NCBI RefSeq assembly: GCF_003589595.1 | Contig: NW_020653333.1 | Location: 1,943,429-2,007,428, forward strand | Length of the DNA stretch: 64,000 nt | DNA from: Hyposmocoma kahamanoa | Lineage: Eukaryota > Arthropoda > Insecta > Lepidoptera > Cosmopterigidae | Direction: 5' to 3' | Shown: piece by piece, positions 56,784-64,000 of the stretch | Layout: every line of letters starts with the position of its first letter | How positions within the stretch are numbered: the first letter of the stretch is position 1 | Translations under genes and position numbers: made by a program | Notes under the pieces: generated by a model | The model's input: only the letters and a program-made list of their open reading frames with translations | The model's database searches: none | What the model was told of the DNA's origin: nothing

Positions 56784-57729
56784 CATCGAGTATATAACCA
56801 AAAATAGAGACAAAATGTCAATTAATTTGTTTGAAAACTATTCTGCCATATCATTACTGTGACAACTGCGCTCCGATTGGCCAGCCCGAATTCGAAATAA
56901 CTGATAGGTGTCGTCATTGACTTACAATTATATGGACGTCGGGTCCGCGCTAAAAAGTGTCCGCACTTGTAAGGCGCTAAAATCGTATACAGAGCGCGAC
57001 ACTCCGCTTTAGTCTTCATTTGTTCGTCTGACAGCGCGATACTGCGATGACATTACAATTTAAATTTCGAATAGGTTGACTTGGGACATTTTTTTCGTGG
57101 TTTTTGTATTAGACCCGTCGTCCATTTATTTGTAAGTCAATGGGTGTCGTCAATTGTTTCACTTCAAATCGACCAGTTAACTTGAGCATTGCTATAATGG
57201 ACGAAAATTACAAAATTACATATATATATATATTTGATTCCGTTTGTTTTGTAATTAACGCACACACTATAACGCACACACTCAACATAGCCCCGCACTA
57301 GGGAAACCCTGTGTCGCGGGTGCCATGGACACACACATAGACAACCACAAATTACACCCAAACTCACGAGAGAAATAATTGTAGGCCATACAGCTATTTC
57401 TCCCGGCCCGGGAATCGAACCTGGGACCTCTGCGTGGCAGTCCGGCAAGGTAACCGTTCGGCCACGGAGGCAATTAGGTAGATGTTTTCCTGTTTTTCCC
57501 TACAACACATACACAATGGAACAGCACGCCATTGTTAGAGATATTATCTTTATTGCAATAAATACAGAATATTTTTGGAATATACGGAGACGTATACACA
57601 GGTCAGTTGTTGGCGCTGTCTATATTTCAGTGCAAACGAGAGTTGATACTTATAAGTAATGTATCACTGATGAGTTACCAAGAATGTATGGCCCTTATTT
57701 CGTCTCTATTTCTGGTTATATACTCGATG
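56784..57729. mobile_element. 946-bp inverted-repeat element with 8-bp TSD
   Basis: Ends CATCGAGTATATAACCAAAA and complement match over about 32 bp. Flanks GGTTGAGA / GGCTGAGA (7 of 8). No transposase. A SINE-B copy is nested inside (57257-57474), so this element is older. hAT-like by TSD length, but not proven. Confidence 0.8.
57257..57474 (-). mobile_element. tRNA-derived SINE-B copy 3, most complete
   Basis: Minus strand: head CTCCGTGGCCGAACGGTTAC (A-box-like TGGCCGAACGG) and GGTTCGATTCCCGGG (B box). Body follows to GCGGGGCTATGTTGAGTGTG. Nested in the 946-bp element. Confidence 0.82.
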
Positions 57730-57947
57730 GGCTGAGAGCACAGAAGTCGCGACGGTAAGCTTCGGCATGCCTAAGGATACCACAGCATAAATTGCCGTCA
57801 GTGTGCGCTTGTATGTAGGAATACCGAAAAGTACCTTTCCATGCCATCCCAACAATGGGTATAAACATACATATATTGAGTGAAAATGAACGAAATTATG
57901 TGTTATTGATTTTAATAATAATTGTATTTGCTACGTTTATAGTTAAT

Positions 57948-58040
57948 GTTCAATTGGAAGAGTGGTAGAGAGCTTTCGTACCGGTTTTCATGATGTCGCC
58001 ATTACTGAGGTCCCGGGTTCGATCCCCGGCCCAATCAATG
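57948..58040 (+). mobile_element. tRNA-like SINE head
   Basis: TTGGAAGAGTGGTAGAGAG resembles an A box and GGTCCCGGGTTCGATCCCCG a B box, spaced about 50 bp apart. Body beyond 58040 not matched elsewhere in the window. Confidence 0.55.
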
Positions 58041-58110
58041 TAGAAACTAACTTTTCAATATCGTTTCGCATCTGAGTGTTTGTGTACCACATAACAATAA
58101 ATACAGTAGT

Positions 58111-58479
58111 TTAAATTATACTAGCAATCCAGAATTCGTTCTTTTTTTTAAATTTGAATCTACGACCAATTGATAACAAGATTTTGTAGTATTTCAAATA
58201 AGAATGTGTGAGCTTTGACGACATCGGTTCTGATAGTAATCGAGGTTTAAGTACTTCCATCATACTTCCATTGTTTTTTTTTTCTTCCATGTTGTGTACC
58301 ATCGTTGTTTCCGATTTCCATAACACAAGTGCTTAGGTTACTTACTTTCAGATTCAGATCAGAGCAACGTATATGATGGTGTCTACTACTTTATATTTAT
58401 TTATAAATTGAAAAACGGCCAGATCATTCTTAAGTTAAAGGCCCTGATATTGACTTGCGATACCCATAACCCAATAACT
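58111..58479. other. Intergenic, no gene seen
   Basis: AT-rich stretch between the tRNA-like head and the decayed LINE; short open frames have no features. Confidence 0.3.
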
Positions 58480-59140
58480 GACACAAATTTGCGCGTTGAT
58501 CGCTAAAAAGACTCCATTTGCTGTAGGCCTTCAGTTCCAGAACAAGCCATTAAATATTTCGAAGAGCATCACGATCCTTAGTGTCGACATCTCTTATGAC
58601 GTTCAGCTCCGTAGTAACTTAGATGGCAAAGTCAAATTGGCGTCCAAAAAGCTTGGTGTGCTCAACAGGGCCAAGCGGTATTTCACTTCGGACCAGAGAT
58701 TGCTACTTTATAAGTCACAAGTCCGTCCCCACATGGAATACTGCTGCCATATTTGGGAGCTCCTGGTTGCCAGCTTGGGCCCTTTGACGCGGTTCAAAGA
58801 CGTGCTATGAGAATTGTTGACGATCCTGTACTTACAGACGATATTGAGCCACTGTCTTAGAGGAGAGACTTTGCCTCCTTATGCCTGTTCTATCGCTTGT
58901 ACAAAAATCAATGTCCTGCAGAACCGTTTGACATGATGCCAAAAGCAACATATTATCATCGCTCCGCTCGCCACCGGCAGGGAGTCCATCCTTACACTCT
59001 GGAACTGAGTCGATCTCGTACTGTACGGTTGTACAGTAGGTTGAGGAGCTTTCTCCCACGTACAATTAGGTAGTTCTTCAAAAGGGGTTTGAGAAGGGTC
59101 GGTAACGCGGTCGTAACCCCCCCTCCCCCGGGTGTTCTCG
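58480..59140 (+). mobile_element. Decayed Jockey/CR1-like LINE, RT C-terminal part
   Basis: Frames read LNISKSITILSVDISYDVQL, KLASKKLGVLNRAKRYFT, LLLYKSQVRPHMEYCCHIW. After a frameshift near 58790 they continue MRIVDDPVLTDDIEPLS, a stop, and RRDFASLCLFYRLYKNQCPA and RSARHRQGVHPYTLE. These are the RT thumb and C-terminal region of non-LTR elements. Ends about 100 bp before the iav start codon. Confidence 0.85.
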
Positions 59141-59237
59141 TGTTGCCAGGGAGAAAAAAATTGTACTTTTAAATTACTCAACATTGCAACGGTAAAATGT
59201 AGGTAACATTTGCCTGGTTTTATATGTATGCAGTGAC

Positions 59238-59370
59238 ATGGGAGGTTCTCTATGCAAGTTGTGCTCATCGGATGGCGTCCAGGGCGCAGGTTCGGTTCTC
59301 GACAGGGTCATCTCTCAACCTGATAGCGAGGCTCACACCGTGCTCTACAAACTTGCCGATTATAAAAAAG
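59238..59370 (+). CDS. iav: iav exon 1 (start codon)
   Basis: ATG 59238 opens [18 protein letters not shown]; runs to KLADYKK plus one base, donor GTAATT. The first ATG of the frame; the MGG-Cys start could be N-myristoylated (inference). Confidence 0.85.
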
Positions 59371-62300
59371 GTAATTTTTGTACAAACTGGTATAATATCG
59401 TTTTAATTTTACATAATATCGTCGCCTTACTTTCTCAAAATTGTATGTTAAGGCAAAAAGTTACTCAAATGCAAAAATTGGATTGTATTACAAAATTTTG
59501 CAGGCTGATTTCACATCCCATTTCCTTCATATTCTTTGTAAAGATACGGGTTTGAGAAAGTAAGGCATCGATATTGCAAAAAAATGTAATATACCACTTA
59601 GTGCTAATTTAGTGGGTAAGTCGTGAAAATCTTATATGTATATTTCCACCCTTGATGTAACGAACAGACTTAAACATTCTACGAACGAAATTAGGCCTTA
59701 ACTTTTTTATGCTAAAATGGAACTTAAATAGGATAATCTACATGATTCGTATTATTTTTATGACTTTCATGTGATGAAAGCAGTTTTGATATATGATCAC
59801 GTGTGGCTTTATTATACTAAGGGTGCGAATTATTAAGATCATTTAAGAAATAAGGCAGTGGATAAAACTAAATGACATAGTAATTTAACAGTACGTAATT
59901 AAATTGAAATATTATTTATAGGCGGTCTACTAATAGAGACCTATGCCAGAGGTGGTATGGCGGCAGCAGAACGGTTAATCCGAGAAGAATTCTCCGCGTA
60001 TATGTACGCGGGAGGCCGTGGCAGAGTTATTAATCGTGCTGAGTACCTGAGATGGAAGTATAGAGATCAAGAACAGGTACTGAGAGATCGTTTTATATTT
60101 ACACAGTTAGATAAGTTTCAGGTATGCAAGCAGTAGGTACTGTAGCGCTGGCTGGTTAGATTTTACATTTAAAACTGTATAAAAATTAGAAAGGTTGTTG
60201 TGAAATGAACATTGGGAGAGTTCTGGACAAATCTTCGAACTGAACGCTCACAGTAAATTATATTCCTCGCTTATTATTAAATAGTACCTCTCACTACGCT
60301 ACAACCACGGCTACGTTCCCACAACTACAGTTTTAGTAATAGTAGAGCCCATTTGAAATAGTTCATCCAGGGAAGTACTGCTATTTTACGTACATATTTC
60401 TGCCGCCAAGCAGTAATGTGAGTATTACTGATTTTAGGGTTTGACGGGTAAGGGTGCTGGTGATATTACAGGCACATGAGACATGTCAATTTATGTCTTT
60501 GGGTGACCCACAGATCTTTGCGATTTAAACCTCTGTGTGGCACTGCACCAGCTATGAATAGGTGCCTCGCTTATAACCAGGCGTACCACTTGTTCGTCCT
60601 GTTACTTGGTATAAAAAATACAGTACTATTTTTTTAGTATTACCTATCAGTATGATATGTGTGGTATGCAGTTTTTTATTTAACATTTATTTATAGGTAG
60701 TTCTACCAATAGAAGCGTCACTTTCTCCGCATGATCCTCTAGCTAAGTGGGAAGACCACACGGCATGTTGGCAAATGTGTTATCGTGGCGCACTTGGTGA
60801 ATCCTTACTTCACGTACTCATAATTTGCGATACAAAGGTAAGTAACAATATTACTCAGATATAAAAAAATCATGAGACTGATTTCCTAAGAACAGGCACA
60901 TTAATTTTATTAATTTCTAAATTCAGATTCACACAAGGCTAGCAAGAACCTTGGTCAAATGCTTTCCAAAGCTATCGTTGGATGTGGTGGAAGGTGAAGA
61001 ATATTTAGGTAAAGCGAAAGTAGAAATATTTATGATCTTTTACACCAGATGGACAAATCGCCACTGCTGGCCCGATGAAGGCAGATGTTTCGGTAGCCTT
61101 TAGCAAGTGACGGTCGACCAAATTCGTTCGGCAAATCAAGTTTGTCTGCCGAAGACGTGTAAACACGCCATTAGTATTCTTGTATATTATCGAATATCAT
61201 TGGATGTCAATATATTATTATACCCTATGTAATAATTAATATACAAGTCAACCCTTAATTACATCTTTCAGGAGCCAGTTCTTTGCATTTAGCGATTGCG
61301 TACAGCAATAATGAGCTAGCACAAGACTTGGTAGAGGCTGGAGCTAATGTTCATCAAAGAGCTATCGGTAAACTTTCAAATCATATTTTCGTTGCAATAT
61401 CTGTGCCGTGTAGGTACACAGCAAACATTTGCGTTGATATTGAGTTAAATTATGCTGTAAAAATGCTGCTTATGTATGTCAGAAAAAAGGTTAGGTGCGC
61501 AAGTAAATATTAGTAACAAAATTACTGTTCCAGGAAGTTTCTTTTTACCCCGAGATCAACAACAAGTTCCGCCCGCTAGGCAGACGACCTATGAAGGTCT
61601 TGCTTACCTTGGTGAATATCCACTGGCTTGGGCAGCCTGTTGCGCCAATGAGGCGGTTTATAACTTACTCTTAGATAGTGACGCTGATCCAGATGCACAG
61701 GATTCCTTTGGAAATATGATATTGCATATGGTTGTCGTTTGTGATAAATTGGTAAGTAAAGTTGTCAAAGTAATAAGCAAACATTGGTTTGTATTTGATC
61801 TGGCAATGGCACTTTCTTTTACTATATTAGAAATCCGACTGAGTTCTTGACGTCTTCCCCTGATTTTTGTAAACGCGATAAACTTACTACAGCAGAAATA
61901 TGGGCATATAGTCGTTTGAAGTCTATGGCACTGTCGTCTCTAAGTCTTTGACCCCAAGTTCTTGTCACTTGTTTAGGCGATTTCAAACTATACGTTCACG
62001 TACACATATAAATGCGTTTTTCCAGGACATGTTCGGTTACGCACTACGCCATCCAAAGGTTCCAGCCAGCAATGGTAGGATGAACAAAGCAGGCTTTACA
62101 CCACTTACTCTTGCGTGTCAGCTTGGCCGAGATTCAGTCTTCAGGGAGATGTTAGAGTTATCGGCCAGGGAGTTCTGGAGATATTCGAATATCACCTGTT
62201 CTGCATACCCGTTAAATGCTCTCGATACCTTGTTACCTGATGGGAGGACCAGTAAGTTTATCACTGTTATTTTGACCAAACTGATATTGCTACAAATTAA

Positions 62301-63053
62301 GAAGTATTGATTTATTTAAGTAAATCGCTTTTCCTAACGAAACTATCTATTACCAGACTGGAATTCAGCATTATTTATTATATTGAATGGTACAAAACAA
62401 GAACATTTGAACATGTTGGATGGTGGTATCATTCAAAGACTGTTGGAAGAAAAGTGGAAGACTTTTGCTAGAGTAAGTAGTATGTGTATAATATTATATT
62501 ATACTTTTCTCTATGCATATAGAAAAATAATAATTATAATTACATATGTCTAAGTCTTTTCACATAACTGCCCTTGTACTTGTCATATCTTTTTCATAAA
62601 GTTTTGATTATAGCGATCCTTCCTATGAACTTCTTGGTTATGCGGGAAGGGCACTATAACCTGTGCAAGCACAGGGACCTTTATAAGTTCAGGTCCTGAC
62701 CCCAGACCAGCCCGTGGACAGGGACAGTGCACCTGGTGCATAAATAAATATTTCATTGGTCTTTCTACAGTACTAGCTAAAAAAACTGAGTGTAATATTT
62801 TCAGAACAAATTTCTAAAACGCCTCATGATACTGATGCTCCACCTGCTACTGCTGTCTGTCTCTGTATATCTAAGACACAACCGCGCGGAAACCGACGAA
62901 AATGCAGACTGGGGTCTTGAGATTTCTGATGTTAGCAGCGGCATACGGCTAGGATGTGAATTAGGGACAATAATTAGCACATTGTGCTATATTATTTTGC
63001 AGCAAGGCGATGAAATTAAAAATCAAGGTTTGATTGCTTACTTTAAGCAATTG
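59238..63053 (+). CDS. iav: TRPV channel, Inactive-like; first nine coding exons (partial)
   Basis: Cation channel subunit of insect chordotonal (hearing and stretch) neurons, working with Nanchung. Exons 59238-59370, 59922-60076, 60697-60837, 60927-61008, 61272-61367, 61534-61751, 62026-62251, 62357-62472, 62805-63053; all phases agree and give 472 residues. N-terminus [13 protein letters not shown]; ankyrin repeats at about 171-330 ([59 protein letters not shown]); linker [15 protein letters not shown]1 [18 protein letters not shown] and TM2 [13 protein letters not shown]. Pore and C-terminus lie right of the window. Inactive preferred over Nanchung by overall similarity from memory, moderately sure. 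SINE-A sits in intron 2. Confidence 0.85.
59922..60076 (+). CDS. iav: iav exon 2
   Basis: Acceptor TTTATAG. Encodes [20 protein letters not shown] to [10 protein letters not shown], donor GTACTG (weak). Confidence 0.82.
60338..60620 (+). mobile_element. SINE-A copy 9 in iav intron 2
   Basis: From AGTAATAGTAGAGCCCATTT to TTACTTGGTATAAAAAATA; sense orientation relative to iav. The GTGACGGGCGCAGTGGC block is shortened. Confidence 0.8.
60697..60837 (+). CDS. iav: iav exon 3
   Basis: Acceptor TTTATAG, donor [26 protein letters not shown] to [13 protein letters not shown]; first ankyrin-like helices. Confidence 0.88.
60927..61008 (+). CDS. iav: iav exon 4
   Basis: Acceptor AATTCAG, donor [26 protein letters not shown] to EEYL plus one base. 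Confidence 0.88.
61272..61367 (+). CDS. iav: iav exon 5
   Basis: Acceptor TTTCAG, donor GTAAAC. Ankyrin repeat [20 protein letters not shown], ends at RAI plus one base. Confidence 0.9.
61534..61751 (+). CDS. iav: iav exon 6
   Basis: Acceptor GTTCCAG, donor [21 protein letters not shown], then ankyrin repeats [11 protein letters not shown] and [20 protein letters not shown]. Confidence 0.9.
62026..62251 (+). CDS. iav: iav exon 7
   Basis: Acceptor TTTTCCAG, donor [26 protein letters not shown], last ankyrin repeats, [13 protein letters not shown] linker, ending LLPDGRT. Confidence 0.9.
62357..62472 (+). CDS. iav: iav exon 8
   Basis: Acceptor TTACCAG, donor [26 protein letters not shown] to EEKWKTFAR, the pre-TM1 region. 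Confidence 0.9.
62805..63053 (+). CDS. iav: iav exon 9
   Basis: Acceptor TTTTCAG, donor [26 protein letters not shown] is TM1, followed by a charged loop, then [15 protein letters not shown] (TM2). Further exons lie outside the window. Confidence 0.9.
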
Positions 63054-63943
63054 GTAAGTTGAGATTGATTTTAGGTATGTACTACTAATTCCATTTTATT
63101 TATTTAGCTTCAAAAGCACTTTTGAATCTAGTATGTTAATAGTACAAAAGACAATTAGTCAAAGTCAAAGTCAAATAATCTTCATTTCATAGTAAGCGAA
63201 TTACATTTGAAATCGTCATACTGATTGGTTAAACTCTATTGCTCATTCGTAAGGCAGATAACCTTCAGAAGAACGAGCAAGAACTCTAGGGGTTGATATT
63301 TGTAAATATACATTAGAATATATTTATCATTAAAATATTTAATTTAAACATTTACATCGAGAATACCTGAAAGAGCTAAACGGGTCACTGCCACTGATTT
63401 TTGTCATACAAGTACGCAGAAGTAAACCTTTAGTATAAAGTTTTTGTTTCACGATAGTTTTAAACCTCGTAACTGACAAATTTTTAATATCAATCGGAAT
63501 CTTATTTTAGAAGCGTATACTTTGCCCCTTAAATGACTTTGAGACTTTATGAATGTCTATTTTCATAAAAAACAAAATAATATTTTTCTTAACATAAATA
63601 ACATTTTCTTAAATGTACTGTGACGTTAGTGTAAGAATGTTAATCTCTTTAAACTTATCTATCAAAGACACTCTGGAATCCAGATTGTAATTATAGAAAC
63701 TCACTCACTACAACATATATTATAAGTTGAACTTAAGTAGAAAATCACTTAAAATTGGTACAATAAACACAGATTTCACCGACATTCAACTGTAGATTAC
63801 CAATTTACATTGTAACATACATGTGTGCCTATCTGTGCCTGCCCCAAACAAAGATTGGCAGGTACAATACTACTCATACCGTAACTGCTTACTGCTCTGA
63901 GCTCGGCTTGAGCCGGTTAGAAAAATGTTTGTCCATACAATAA
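63054..63943 (+). other. iav: iav intron 9 (left part)
   Basis: AT-rich intron sequence with no recognised exon. Near 63900 GGCTTGAGCCGGTTAGAAAAATG resembles short repeat words at 44375 and 56585. Confidence 0.55.
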
Positions 63944-64000
63944 GAGCAGTAGAGCTTCTTGTGAAAGAGTGCGTCCAAGGAAGTACTGGGACCTTACTCA
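63944..64000 (+). mobile_element. SINE-A copy 10, cut by window edge
   Basis: GAGCAGTAGAGCTTCTTGTG through GGAAGTACTGGGACCTTACT matches the 5' end of the family; the rest is outside the window. Confidence 0.8.

Noticed and set aside
61476..61850. Continuous ORF as one large iav exon
   Set aside because: It reads through the acceptor at 61533 and the donor at 61752; the conserved part is only 61534-61751.

Overview
The window is eukaryotic: introns with clean GT/AG splice sites, AT-rich intergenic DNA and very dense transposable elements. Protein content (a mitochondrial Phe-tRNA synthetase, an insect-type TRPV channel, insect Tc1/mariner, hAT, P-like and RTE elements) and a short retroposon family present ten times point to an insect, most likely a moth or butterfly. 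The species cannot be fixed from the sequence. All gene models here were joined by hand from splice sites and reading phase. A 10-base N gap lies at 33986-33995.

Layout. (1) 1-3118, plus strand: the last two coding exons of mitochondrial phenylalanyl-tRNA synthetase (FARS2). The window opens on a GTAAG donor, so an earlier exon probably ends just outside. (2) 7210-25088, minus strand: a seven-exon gene for a 1975-residue nuclear-type protein. It has an N-terminal Myb/SANT-like region, an acidic repeat region, an RGG box, a cysteine cluster and several SUMO-interaction-like motifs. Its introns hold a near-intact Tc1 element, a Tc1 relic, an hAT relic and several foldback elements. (3) 26084-28799: a DD41D Tc1/mariner-type element with about 500-bp terminal inverted repeats. 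(4) 37436-40167: an RTE-like LINE inserted into the loop of an older hairpin. (5) 40218-43546, minus strand: a large exon of a second gene, paralogous to the last exon of gene 2, with two copies of the cysteine module. Its N-terminal exons were not found. (6) 44-59 kb: mostly repeats (SINEs, a P-like MITE, local duplications, a 946-bp inverted-repeat element, a decayed LINE). (7) 59238-63053 and beyond, plus strand: the first nine coding exons of a TRPV channel, best matched to Inactive (iav), running off the right edge.

The genes do not form an operon or pathway. The most interesting biology is the pair of paralogous minus-strand proteins. They share an apparently undescribed Cys/His module (CCW[CY]...HxC...CxCCC) and multiple SIM-like motifs, and a diverged upstream repeat is present near both. 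This suggests a tandemly duplicated, fast-evolving chromatin-type family. A second theme is small templated inverted insertions that left perfect or near-perfect hairpins in coding sequence.
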